64,000 bases of DNA, taken from assembly GCA_009763385.1 (NCBI GenBank), contig CM019823.1:91647104-91711103 (forward strand). The letters run 5' to 3'. Shown here one piece after another: positions 1 to 11,166 of the stretch (the stretch's first letter is position 1; the number at the start of each line of letters is the position of its first letter). This stretch comes from Coix lacryma-jobi var. lacryma-jobi (taxonomy: Eukaryota; Streptophyta; Magnoliopsida; Poales; Poaceae). Position numbers and translations under genes: made by a program. The notes beneath the pieces are model-generated. The model had not been told where the DNA came from. It made no database searches and worked only from the letters and a program-made list of their open reading frames with translations.

Positions 1-743
1 GCATCTAGTGGCACTTGGGGATCGTTGTTGCTGCGGTATTCTCTTTACTCTTGGTGGTTGCCGCCACCTAGATGGGCTTGGAGCAGCGGAGGAGCATTGG
101 CACGAGTTGGTGATTGTTCGTGGCCATCTCCCGGTGACTTGTGAGGGGTATTGTGCCTTCCCCGGCGAAGAGACAAAAGGTAACTCTAGTAAATTGCGCG
201 TGTCATTGAGTTACCTCCATTTGTGGGTCGGTTCTTGTGGCGCTCAAGTGTTGAGCTAGGTTTGTGAACACCTATTAGCCACCGAACCACCAAGTGGTTG
301 GTCGACACAACGGGGAGTAGCGTGCCGGCAAGCACGTGATCCTCGGGAGAAAATCATTGTGTCTCTTGCCTCTTTGGACATCTCCCGGAGTTTCTTGGTA
401 TTCATATTGTGATTGATCACCTCTTGCCGGTGTTGGTATATCTCTCTACCACTTGAATTACATTCTTTTCTTCTTGTGTTGTGGTAGTTTATCTTGCTAG
501 TGTTAGCTCTCCAGTTCATTGTATTTAGCTCTTGCTAGCTCACTAGAATAGAGAGTAGTGACATAGATTTTGTGTGCCTTAGAGACCATACCATACTAGA
601 ATTGTTTTGTTAGGTGGCTTGCATCACTTAGTAGAGCTAGTGCAAAAGGCTTCGCTTTGTAATTGTCTAACAAGTCTCTCTAAGTGTTTTGTAGAAATTT
701 TTATTAGGCTATTCACCCCCCTTTATCCATTTAGGACCTTTCA
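1..743 (+). mobile_element. 3' end of a Copia (Sirevirus-like) LTR
   Basis: The last part, with an AT-rich stretch, a run of C before CCTTTATCC, and an end at GGACCTTTCA, has the form of the 3' end of a Sirevirus-type Copia LTR, which typically closes with ATTCACCCCCC..CCTTCA. It ends in CA at 743, where the satellite begins without a primer-binding site. This is therefore the right end of a plus-strand element or a solo LTR inserted in the satellite. The left end, and so the target duplication (candidate CGTAG at 744-748), lies outside the window. Short ORFs here have no recognisable product. Confidence 0.65.
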
Positions 744-2175
744 CGTAGGAGGGCCGATTTCACCACTGGTGCTCCGAAAAACTCACGGTTGAATTTTTCA
801 TAACGGACGCACCCAATCATCCCGGTTTGACCCAAAACTCATGTTTCGTTGGTTTTTGGCACTTTCATTTCCAGACGAACGGTCCCGCAAAACTCGCGTA
901 GGAGGGCCGTTTTCACCACTGGTGCACCAAAAAACTCACGGTTCAATTTTTCGCAATGAACGCACCCAATCATCTCCGTTTGACCCAAACCTCAAGTTTG
1001 GTGGGTTTTTGGCACTTTCATTTTCGGAGGAATGGTGGCGCAAAACTCGCGCATGAGGGTCGTTTTAACAACTGATGCACTGAAAAACTCACGGTTGAAT
1101 TTTTCGCAACGGACGCACCCAATCATCCCCGTTTGACCCAAAACTCATGTTTGGTGGGTTTTTGGCACTTTCATTTCCGGAGGAACGGTGCCGCAAAACT
1201 CGTGCAGGAGGGCCGTATAAACCACTGATGCATCGAAAAATTCACGGTTGACCAAATCATCCTCGTTTGACCAAAAACTCATGTATGGTGGGTTTTTGGC
1301 ACTTTGATTTTCGAAGGAACGGTGCCGCAAAACTCGCGCAGGAGGGTCGTTTTAACCACTGATGCACCCAAAAATTCACGTTTAAATTTTTCATGATGGA
1401 CGCACCCAATCATCCCCATTTGACCCAAAACTCATGTTTGGTAGGTTTTTGACACTTTCATTTCCGGACGAACGGTCCCGCAAAACTCGCGTAGGAGGGC
1501 CGTTTTCACCACTGGTGCACCAAAAAACTCACGGTTGATTTTTTCGCAACGGACGCACCCAATCATCCCCGTTTGACCCAAAACTCATGTTTGGTGGGTT
1601 TTTGGCACTTTCATTTCCGGAGGAACGGTGCCACAAAACTCACGCATGAGGGCCCTTTTAACCACTAATACACCGAAAACTCACTGTTGAATTTTTCGCA
1701 ACGGACGCACCCAATCATCTCCGTTTGACCCAAACCTCATGTTTGGTGGGTTTTTGGCACTTTCATTTCTGGAGGAATGGTGGCGCAAAACTCGCGCATG
1801 AGGGTCGTTTTAACCATTGATGGACCAAAAAATTCACGGTTGAATTTTTCACAACGGACGCACCCAATCATCCCCGTTTGACCAAAAACTCATGTTTGGT
1901 TTTTGGCACTTTCATTTTCGGAGGAACTGTGCCGCAAAACTCACGCAGGAGGGCCATTTTAACCACTGATGAACCCAAAAATTCACGGTTGAATATTTCA
2001 CAATGGACGCACCCAATCATCCCCATTTGACCCAAAACTCATGTTTGGTAGGTTTTTGGCACTTTCATTTCCGGACGAACGGTCCCGCAAAACTCGCGTA
2101 GGAGGGCCGTTTTCTCCACTGGTGCTCCGAAAAACTCACGGTTGAATTTTTCACAACGGACGCACCCAATCATCC
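744..2175. repeat. Centromeric satellite array, 153-bp monomer
   Basis: A tandem array of about nine and a half monomers. The phrase CGCACCCAATCAT recurs at 808, 961, 1114, 1401, 1554, 1706, 1859, 2008 and 2161, giving steps of 153, 153, 287 (two monomers, one short by 19 bp), 153, 152, 153, 149 and 153. On the minus strand each monomer contains CAAACATGAGTTTTGG followed by ATTGGGTGCGTCCGTTGCG, matching from memory the conserved core of grass centromere satellites such as maize CentC (156 bp) and rice CentO (155 bp). Short ORFs read from it are by-products of the repeat. Identification as a centromeric satellite is by core motif and length; the exact family was not searched. Confidence 0.85.
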
Positions 2176-3231
2176 ATCCAACGTCTTCTTAGCACCAAAA
2201 TGCCCCATCAATCCTCCTCCATGTGCTTCCTGCAACAACAAAAGACGAATGGAACCAACTGGAATGCATATATAGTTAGCTCTAAACACAAATATATCAT
2301 TGATCACAAACTTGTTCCATGTACGTCCCTCTTTACAATTCAGCAACACATCTTTAAAATCAGGATCAAGGACATATTGTTCTTTTATTAATTCAAGTCC
2401 AAAAAATCTATAATCAAGTTGGAGAAACAAAGTATATCGTCTAGACAAAGCATCAGCAGTTACATTATCCTTCCCTTTCTTGTGTTTGATAATATAGGGA
2501 AAAGATTCAATAAACTCAACCCACTTAGCATGTCTACAATTCAAATTATTTAGTGAACGAAGATACTTAAGCGATTCATCATCTGAATATATAACAAATT
2601 CTTTCGGCCACAAATAATGACGCCATGTCTCTAAAGAACGTACAAGAGCATACAATTCCTTATCATACGTAGAGTAATTGCAAACAGGGCATGTTAATTT
2701 TTCGCTAAAGTATGCAAAGTGCTTACCTTCTTGCATCAAAACACCAACAATGCCAACTCCACTAGCATCAATTCTAGCTCAAAGTTCTAACCAAGTTTGG
2801 AAGTTGCAGCAATGGCGCAGTGTGTAAGCTTGTCCTTCAAAGTATCAAAGGACTCCTCTTGTGCCTACCCCAATGGAACACCACACCTTTCTTTATCAAC
2901 TCGTGTAAGGGGGCGGCAATGGCGCTAAAATCCTTCACAAATCGATGATAAAATCATGCAAGACGAAGAAAACTTCTCACTTATGTGATGGTTTGGGGCA
3001 ACGGCCAGCTCTTTATGGCTTCAATTTTCATCTCATCCACCTCGATTCCCTATGGTAACAACATAGCCAAGAAAAGAGACTCGATCTGTGCAAAAGATGC
3101 ACTTCTCAAGGTTACCAAATAAACATTCATATCACAAAGCATTAAAAACAACACGTAAGTGATCCATATGTTCATCGAAAGACTTGCTATATATCAGTAT
3201 ATCCTCAAAGTAAACTATTGTTGTTTCAGGA
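2176..3231 (-). pseudogene. Truncated CRM (centromeric Ty3) pol fragment: RT end, RNase H, integrase start
   Basis: Reading the minus strand from 3231 down, there is the end of a reverse transcriptase (motif VYFEDILIYSK where F-D-D-D would be expected), then RNase H and the connection to integrase. The open part, 2739-2170, carries AYFSEKL, YDKELYALVR, the ADALSRRY motif and LLQEAHGGGLMGHFGAKKT, and runs parallel to the intact CRM polyprotein at 48740-49785 of this window. The upstream half (2740-3231) has several stops and frameshifts. LTRs, gag, protease and most of integrase are missing. Its left end joins the satellite at about 2176 and its right end is cut by the Tat LTR at 3232. It is an old dead copy of the same lineage as the full CRM element at 44159-51731. 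Confidence 0.85.
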
Positions 3232-3946
3232 CCGAGACCCTGAAACAGCGGGCTGTCGCACGAGCCGAGGCACTGAGCGAAAGCGTAAGTAGACGGAAGA
3301 GAGTGGGAAATCGGGTGAAGTGAACAGTGCTCCCCCTCTTGGGAAGCTGGGAGCTTTTTATATTAATCTAGATCAGTTTGAAAGTACAAGAATGCCCTTC
3401 CAACCACTCTGTTATAATTACAATTACACCCTATTCAGCAACTCCGTGGCTGTTTGCCGCCCTCAGCGACCCGAGGGGCAACTTGGTAACTCCGTCCGTT
3501 GGCGGGCCCTGCGCCCCCCGGCTTCTTCTCGTGACCCGTGGGCCCGGTCCCTTTGACCGAGGCTTCCGGCAAACCTGCTCAAACCTTTGAAGAAAACAAT
3601 GTCGTGGACGACGAATGCTTCGGACAGAGGCATCAGTCTCCTTTCGCGCGAAAGTGACACGGCCGCCGTCGGCTCCCTTTCGCGCGATAGCGAGGTGCGG
3701 CGGGCCTGCTCGGACGCCGCTGTACTCCCGCGCGAAAACGGCCCCTTCCACGTGATTACGCGCTTTCGCGCGAATGCCTGCTTTCACATGAGAGCTTCGT
3801 CTTTCTTCGGTCTTACGTATCGGAGGCGGACGCGTGCTTTCGCACGACGGCGTGCTTTCGCGCGAATGCGCTCTTCCGCATGAAAGTTCCATCTTCGTTC
3901 AGTCTCGCGGGCCGGAGGCACCAGCGATCTGGGTACCACCCCAACA
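3232..3946 (-). repeat. Tat element 3' LTR
   Basis: Bounded on the plus strand by TGTTTCAGG at the left and CCCCAACA at the right, so TG..CA in both senses, 715 bp. Just outside its right end the minus strand reads GAGGGGCTAT before TGTTGGGG, a suitable polypurine tract. The left end interrupts the CRM fragment. The partner LTR is not in the window, so the target duplication (ATTGT expected from 3227-3231) cannot be tested. The LTR is rich in TTTCGCGCGAA-like CpG motifs. Confidence 0.65.
3351..3366 (-). promoter_or_regulatory. TATA box of the Tat LTR
   Basis: The minus strand reads TTAATATAAAAAGCTC inside the LTR. It would drive the minus-strand gag-pol transcript if present in the 5' LTR; here it lies in the 3' LTR. 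Confidence 0.45.
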
Positions 3947-4603
3947 ATAGCCCCTCACGGTCGGATCTGTAAGCTTGCGAAGTTCGACCGTGTCCTTTCA
4001 CTAGGCGCCTACGGCCGCCCAAAAAACCTTTGCTTCGTTTCGAAGTCAATTTTTTTGACGCTTCGTTTCTCGCGCCTGGACGTCTTGTTGCTCCCCTGAC
4101 ACTGTGTAACGTCTGTCAGGCCATTGTGATGCTTCGTACTCCGCGCCCAGATGTCTTTTCGTCTTCCTCGAAAACTGTGTACCGTATTCGCATACCATTG
4201 TGACGCTTCGAATCCTGTGCCCGGGTGTCTTTTTGTCTTCCTTGAAAAACGTGTCATGCCTACTCGTATAAAAATGCGAGGGCAACGGGCAGGGAGGCTA
4301 CTTGGCCACTTGACGCATTCCTGCGCCCGTTGCCTCGTGTTTGTGAAGCCTCACGCCATTCGCTTTGAGCGAAAACTGCTGGTGCCTGGCTCACGTCATT
4401 CGCTCGAGCGAGAGCTGCTGGTGCTTGCCCTGATCATTCGCTGAGCAATGGTTGTGGTGCGTAGCTCTCACTTGCCTTTGTTTCTTTTCGGCTTATATCA
4501 TGTTTCGAATTGGTTCTTTAATTTGCTATGCCTTCCCTTGTGTTCTCTTCTCTTTTTTCCTTTCGCATGCATTCTTGTTTATTTGTCTTTCGCACCATGT
4601 TAG
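3947..4603 (+). promoter_or_regulatory. Leader of the antisense ORF with a TATA-like box at 4267-4275
   Basis: The stretch between the Tat 3' LTR and the antisense ORF has no gene. It contains three imperfect repeats around GACGCTTCG..TCTTTTTGTCTTCC (about 4050-4260), then TATAAAAAT at 4267-4275, and a Y-rich segment before the ATG at 4604. The placement suggests a separate plus-strand promoter for the antisense ORF, with transcription starting near 4300. This is an inference from position and motif only. Confidence 0.35.
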
Positions 4604-5963
4604 ATGGCGTCTTCCGGCTCGACGTCAACCTCGAGCTCATCTAGCGAAAGCACTGGCGCTTCTAGGTCCTCTCGCCATGAACGTAGCGCTGAAGTGTCCA
4701 TTGGATCTGGGGGTGCTCCGCGAGTTCCGGGTCACAGTGGGAGTTTGTCTGACGACGGGGACTCTCGCTTGGTTTCGGTGCCTACCGATTGTTCTTTTTA
4801 CCTGGGCACATCACGAATGACATCTGCTGCTTTGGAGTCAATGGCCGAAAAAGGACCTTTGAGGAGAGACCATCTCGCAGGCTGCCGTGTCCCTGGGATG
4901 AGGAGGTGCCCATTCCGCGGTCTAACGAAGCTATTGTCTTTCGTGACTATTTCGCTGCTGGGTTGGATTTTCCACTTGAAGAATTTGTCTCAGATGTTCT
5001 TTCGGGGTTTGGCATACAACTCCACCAGCTGACGCTGAATGCGTTCGTCAGACTCGGTGTTTTTGCCAAGGCGACGAAAATGCTTGACTGCACGCCACGC
5101 GTGGATGTTTTCGTGCGGTTTTACGACATTCATCTTCGACCGATGAAAGTGAACGACCCTTTCTTGGGAGGCAAACTGCCCAGCGAGATTGGGTGCATCA
5201 ATTTCGCTCCACGGAAGACTCGGGGTAGCGTTTCCATTTCGCTTACCTATCGGAACAAATGGCCAGATTGGAATCATTTCTGGTTCTACTACAGCGTTTG
5301 CTCGGACGAAACTGTCGCAGTCGAGTTGGGTAAAGGGGAGAAAAAGGCCTCTCCGCTCGTATCGGTTTTGGAGAGATGCCCCGGGAAGCATCTTCCGCCC
5401 GTCGCGCTGAATGACAAAGAAGCGATTCGCTGCGGAGACGCTTTCGCACTCACCGCTCGGTTTCAAATTAGCCGAGACTTAGTCGAAGAGTGGATGGCTA
5501 TCGGGATGAACCCGCTCTGCAGTGCAACCTCTTTCGAAGATTTTTTCGACAAGGATGGGTATCAGGGCCCGCTTCTTCTGCTTGAGAGACCGCGAATTTT
5601 GCTGATGATGAAACTTATGTGAAGCATATTGAAAGCGAAACGAGGAAAAATTGCGGGCCATATTTTCGAAAGGAAAGTGAGTTCCAACTCGGCAACCTCG
5701 GCCGAAGTCGCCGCTTGAACCGGGCTTTCGACGCTATGGGTGTTAAATACGCTGAAAGACCTCTGGTTGACGAAAGCAAAGAAGAGTCTGAAGGCTTGAA
5801 GGCGAAAGGCAAAGGAGTGGCTCGGCGTGGGGGGCGTAGCGGTGTGATCCGTCGGTGAAAATTAGCCGAAGTTGGAGATATTCGCATCGGTCGTTTAATT
5901 GCTAAACCAATGCTTAAAAGCCGAAAGGGAGTTATGGAGTCAATTCCCGACGTTGATCCTTTT
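4604..5963 (+). pseudogene. Antisense extra ORF of the Tat element, 5' part (Transposase_28-type domain)
   Basis: Begins with a Ser-rich N-terminus at ATG 4604, then changes frame near 4800-4850. The best part (about 4860-5600) contains EEVPIPRSNEAIVF, FRDYFAAGLDFPL, HQLTLNAFVRLGVF and FWFYYSVCSDE. I recognise this as the plant 'putative gypsy type transposon' domain (Pfam Transposase_28), known from proteins encoded antisense between pol and the 3' LTR of Tat elements. Its function is unknown. Another frame change lies near 5590 and a stop at 5856-5858; frame 0 continues with KLAEVGDIRIGRL to the Tekay insertion. The ORF resumes at 21406. It runs opposite to the element's own gag-pol. It is dead in this copy. 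Confidence 0.7.
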
Positions 5964-5968
5964 GATCA
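5964..5968. repeat. Target-site duplication GATCA of the Tekay-like element (partner 21401-21405)
   Basis: GATCA stands directly before TGTGACACCC at 5969 and again directly after CCGCGACA at 21400. The identical 5-bp copies show the insertion is complete and unrearranged at its ends. Confidence 0.9.
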
Positions 5969-8900
5969 TGTGACACCCTAGTGTCAAGCACTGCATTAGG
6001 AACTACATTTAGCTACTAAATGCATAAGCAATGCATGGCATCATTTCATGTGCATGAGAGTGTTTTTGCCTTTTGCTTATTTATTGGATTTTGGATTTCT
6101 ATTGGACTTGATGATTAAGTGGATTTCTGACTTGGCAAATAATTTTATAAAATAAAGAATATTGGGTATAATGCTTTTCATGTTAACATTTTGACCTAGT
6201 TCAAATTGTTTAGCAAATAAAAATGAGGTAAACAAAATGATTTATGTCTCAAAAATTGGCTTTATTTCTGTGAAGGATGTAAAAGTGCTTTTCAGTAAAA
6301 ATGTTTTATATGAAAGTTGTAGAGAAAATTATTTTGAGCAACTTTTATTTTTGGGTCAAAACCTAGTTTGGAGTTTTTGAAACTGTTTTTGACTAGTCAA
6401 AGTTTGGAAAATTTCTGGAAAAAGAAAAAGGGCAAACGATTTTTTCCGGTGCTTCCCTTTCGGGCCACGCGGCCTTTCCGGCCCAGCGCTCGCTCGCTCG
6501 CCCGCTCGCTCATGCCCGCGCGCGCCGCCCCCGCACGACGCGCCGGTCGCTTGACCGCGGCCGCGCCGTACGCCGGCCCCGCCCGCCGCGTGGCCGCCCA
6601 AACCCTGCGCAAATCTCCCTCGCCCACTCCTCGCACCCGATCCTTGCCTCCGCGCTCATGCCACAAATCTCCCCCGGCCACTCCGCGACCGCCTCGCGTG
6701 CCGCGCTGCCCTCGCTCGCCGTGCCGACGCGGGCCCCACCACAACCGCTGGCCGGCCGAGGCCACGGCCAAAACCCCGAGCCACTCTCTCACCGCTCCCT
6801 CACTCACCACTTTGCACACCGCCGCTCCCGCTCTCCCTCTCCCTCTCTCGCGAACACTCGCGGTGAGCACCAAGCCCCACGAGACCACCACCGCAACCCC
6901 CTTCACCGTTCCGGCCTCGCCGGAGCACCTCCTCCGATTCCCTCCGCACGCCGCTCCGCCTCACCGTCGCGCACGTGTGCGCACGCTCCCACCACGGCCG
7001 ACCATCCCCGACACCAGAACAAGCCGTGCCTCCGTCGGCCACCGTTCGCCACCGCGGAGCCCGCTTCGTCGTTCCACATCAACCGAACCTCCGCCGAGCC
7101 CCTTCTTCTCCGTCGACCCCTTCACGTCAAGGCAAGGTGAGAACACCTTCCCACCTCAACGCTACCACCCTCTAGCCCCTCTTCTTCCTCGACCGAGCGC
7201 CGCCACTGTCCGCCATGGCCGCTCGCGTGGTCAAGCCCCTCCGGTGCTTCCCGAGCCTAACCAACCACCTAGTCACACTCCCTGGGGTTCACTGAGCACG
7301 ATGCACACTTTGATTTGGCCAGCGACCGCCGGAAACGGCATGGCCGAGCACCCCCGCCGCCCGTCCGCCATTGCTCACCGCCGGCGAGCTCCGGCCATGC
7401 GCTAGCCAAACCACCACCACCACTCGGTCCGTCTCGTCGAGGGGAGCACAATGAGCCCGGTCCCAACGCCGGCGACCTCGCCGTCGGCGAGCAAGCCACG
7501 GTCAACCCTTCTCCCCTGCTCCGCCCTCTCTGACCGGTGGGCCTCGTTGACCAGCGGGTCCCATGCATCAGTCTCACGCGGTCCATGGACCAAGTTCACG
7601 AAGCCAGGCCGGGAGATTCAAATGTTTTTTCTTTTTGTTTTTAATTTCTAGAAAGGCTTGTTATTTTTGTGTAGCACGATTTAAAAGTTCAAATAAAGTG
7701 CTTTCAGTTTTGGTAGCTTGCTCATGAGTAGATCTATCATGGAAAAATATGAAAGTATTTTTAGTAAAAGTTTTTATTACTGTTTTTATTTATTTCAGTT
7801 TATGTGCTTTTGTTGAGATAAATGGTTATATGTTTTCTTGTCAAGTTAATTCGTGGTAAATTTTGTGTAGGTTTCTTATCATGATATGTATCTGTGAAAA
7901 ATGTATGAGGCACTGTTTATGTAGAAAAATTCCTGTTATGGTTTAAAGTTCTCTTTGACTGTTTTCTTGGAATAAGTGTTAAGGTGTTTTATATGTCAAA
8001 ATAAAATATGGGAAAATTTGTACAGTCTCTGTATGTGATGTTCAAGCTAAGAAAAATGTTAAACATAGGTTGTTGTATGGAAAAATGTGAAGTTACTGTA
8101 CAAATATACTTTTCTGTGTTTTTCTTTGGAAATTCATGTAGGAAGTAATATAATGTTTCTGTTCATGGAACTTTCTTGGTGAATATGAAAGGTGGAGTAA
8201 AATCTGGGAAAAATATGAAACTGAGTTTAGCACCCTTTTCCAGTAGGGTTGTAGTTCATTTGGGTTATTTGGAATAGATTTGTTTATTTTGTGTAGGTTT
8301 GTGTATTGATGCTCTGACAGTAAATTTTCTACAGTAGAATGTTTATGAGTAGATGAAGCTAGGAAATTTATGAAATCTGCTGTTTGACACCTTTTGTGTG
8401 AAAAGTTAGTTCAAAGCACTTTTTGAGCAGTGTATTTCATCTTTGTGTAGCCATTGTTCTGTATTTTATTTCTTGCTGAAAATTGTTCAGTGAGATTCAG
8501 TTGGTGTTAGTTGCTTTCTAGAATTTTTGTGGATTTTTCTGAGTTCAGAATAATGCACTTGCAGTTCAAGCCTGAGTTTCTTTTGGAAATATTAAATAAG
8601 AAATAATTGAATTAACAATTTATGTTTTGCAAGGTAAATAAGTATTTACCTCAATGTCAAAAGTGGTTCAACAAGTTGGTTTTGTTGGTTTGCAAGAAAA
8701 AATACTTTTTCATACCAACACCTCGCATCTTGCATTATTTAATTATGTACCACATTGCAAATAGGATCGACAGTCTCGGAGGCCACCCCGGAGCAGGAAG
8801 CAAGCGCCGAACAAGAGATCCCGGAACTGCATCAAGCCGAGGAGGTCGACCCCGGACAGGAAACTAACTTGCCCGAGTGCCCCTCCCACGAGGCCTCGGT

Positions 8901-10437
8901 CTTCACTCAAGGCAAGCCCCGGAGCATCCTTAAGTCTCTCAGTTTTTATAATTAATTTAATTGAGTATTTTATATTGTGATGCATTAGGTATAGGAGTTG
9001 ATTGAATCCTATTTGCTGCATTACCATCCCTTGACTATTGATTAATATCTGCCATGTTATCCTGCTATCTTATGTAAAGTAGAATTGCTTAGCCTGCTTA
9101 ATAAAAGTAATAGTTAAGGATGTTTCCTGTAATACCCTGATGGGTAGTTACCGGATCACGGTTGGCTATATTTGCTATCGTGAAAAGAACCTGAGTAGTA
9201 ATGAAATACGGTCAACTGGAAGGCTAGGCACCAAGTTGGAACTTGGGGGCAGTGCGTCCGTTGGATCGTGTAGGTTTGTATCGATGTTGGCCCTCGTTCA
9301 TTTTTGAACGCGCCCTTTTACTTAGGGATATGTCGGTGCTGTAATCATCGACCTCGAAGCCGGTTAGAAGCTGTTCGGGCTGGAATCAACCCGAGTCGCG
9401 CCCTCTAGTATGGAAATGCGATCTGCCACGGGAGACCATCGCCAGGTTCCAATTGAGCGGTCTGTGCTTGAACCGCGACGATTACCACCACGAACAAGCA
9501 TCGAGCGGTTACCCAATGCATGGACCCGACGGGGAAAGTGTGGGTTGGCATTAAAGGTCTTTCACCAGCTGGTTTGGAATTCGATTCGAGTCGCCGTCTC
9601 CCCCGGTTAGTGGGAAACTATGGCGAGCTTCACCACGATACAACTCTATGTGATGTTTAAAAAGGTTCAACTAAAATGTGGATGAGTCAACTGGATATGG
9701 TTATATTATTGATTGTTAGACTCAAGTGTGTGTAATAGTTCAGGGCAAACCTAGAGTAAGAAATAGGTCTAAAAATGGACAACTCATCAATGTTATCAAT
9801 ACTCCTTATCTTAATTTTGAGCTTTTCGCAACTAAAGATCCCAGCTCCACCAAAAAGGCCTTGCATATCCTTGGTGTCTTTATTTTCAGTTGGACGGGTA
9901 AGTCTAGCTGAGTACATTCCCGTACTCAGGGTTTATCCCGTTGTTGCAGATGGCCAGGTTTACTATGGCTATTGTAAGCATTGCCTCTACCCGGTGGAAG
10001 GTGATGAGGAGTAGGCCCAGGGCAGGGTCGTCCAGAAGCTTCCCCTTTTCTTTTGCTGGATTGAGACTACTAGTGGCACATTACTTGAAAAAGGAGGAGT
10101 GAGTTGTGTTGAGTTGAAGTTATCAAACGATGTTTTATTTGGACCACATGTGTGGTGGTCGTGTTTCAAAAACTTATTTAAGCTTCCGCACTTCCAAATT
10201 CGGTATTGTAATAACTCAGTTCGAATTTCGCACTCTGATGTTTAATTCGGTTTCGTTTAACTGTGGTCTCCTTTCGAATGTAATACTTGAACGATGCGGT
10301 CCTGTATGTTGTACGATGTTGAAATCCTTCGAGATTTCCGGACTACCGGGGTTATATGGCTTCAAGTGCGGGTCGATGTCAGACGTAATTGACTAAGACG
10401 GTACCTAAGTCCTTATAATCAGGACGGTTCCGCGACA
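5969..10437 (+). repeat. Tekay-like 5' LTR (4469 bp)
   Basis: Starts TGTGACACCCTAGTGTCAAG and ends CCGCGACA. It has an AT-rich first 460 bp, a CpG-rich block (about 6430-7620), a long T/A-rich stretch and a final part with moderate composition. No convincing protein is encoded; the 345-codon open frame at 6368-7405 is a low-complexity by-product of the GC-rich block and is broken in the other LTR. Confidence 0.9.
6430..7620. other. CpG-rich island inside the Tekay-like LTR (second copy about 17440-18640)
   Basis: About 1.2 kb of C-rich, CpG-rich sequence in an otherwise AT-rich LTR, present in both LTRs with about the same borders. It includes a (CT)n run before TCGCGAACAC at about 6830-6856 (17855-17880 in the second copy) and ends near AGATTCAAATG. 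It may be the promoter and start region, since plant promoters often carry CT-rich Y patches, but no TATA box was found. Other possibilities are a captured CpG-rich gene fragment or chance. Confidence 0.4.
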
Positions 10438-10439
10438 GC

Positions 10440-10451
10440 TAGTATCAGAGC
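10440..10451 (+). other. Primer-binding site of the Tekay-like element
   Basis: TAGTATCAGAGC lies two bases after the 5' LTR end. It matches the complement of the initiator Met tRNA 3' end (TGGTATCAGAGC) with one change. Confidence 0.8.
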
Positions 10452-11029
10452 ATGGTTCAAGTTATTGCGTCCGACCGGAGCCATTTTCAAACTAAAATGG
10501 GTATTTTAAAACTATTTTCAAAACTATTTTAAATACTAAGTGTGCCCAGTCTCGTCCTTAAGCCTATACTAGGAATCAGGTGGCTTAACTGCTAACAGGG
10601 TTCAGGGATTTGCTCATGCTGGATCTTTGTTTGCTGGTCCATTCTCGAGGGAAAGAGAATGCGTTGATTGCGAAAACATGCATAAAATGATTTTGTGAGA
10701 TATGAGAGCATGACCGTCCAACCGTCGGTCTAGGTCAGAGTTCTTATACCAAGTATGTGCGAGCTCCACGCAAACATATACGAGGGTATCAATGTTTTGA
10801 GGGTGTTTTTCTATATTGGTGCATGGTGTTTAGTGTTGGCTTCTATGTATTTTGCGCATATTAGCCAATACTCAGTTGTTTTACCATTGGGATTGCTTTG
10901 GGCTGAAACGAATCTTCTGCAGGTACACTAACTATGCGATCGAGTAGAACGTGTAAATAACGCATGAGAGGTCGTTCTTGCCACCGACTAGAACGTTAGG
11001 ACTTACGAGTCATGTTAGTGAGTGAGAAC

Positions 11030-11166
11030 GTAAGTACGATCATGCATCATGTTTATATTTTTGCATTTACATTACCTCCCCTTAATTAAAAGTTGTCTCT
11101 TTTCTAAAAAAATTGCCAACTTAATATCTGTCTTATGAGAGTTCAAAACCCTTTTTGTTCCTACAG
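11030..11166 (+). promoter_or_regulatory. Probable leader intron ending at the start codon of the H3-like ORF
   Basis: A perfect GTAAGT donor stands at 11030-11035, followed by a T/A-rich stretch and CCCTTTTTGTTCCTACAG at 11149-11166, a strong acceptor. The base after the acceptor is the A of ATG. The length of 137 bp and the T-rich composition fit a plant intron. A weaker donor, CAG/GTACAC, lies at 10923. No transcript evidence is available here. Confidence 0.45.

Noticed and set aside
1145..1330. Short open frames in the satellite array
   Set aside because: Monomer by-products with no start context or domain.
6368..7405. Open frame of 345 codons, Pro/Arg/Ser-rich, in the Tekay-like LTR
   Set aside because: It follows from GC-rich, stop-poor sequence; other frames are open too, the matching frame is broken in the second LTR, and no domain is recognisable.
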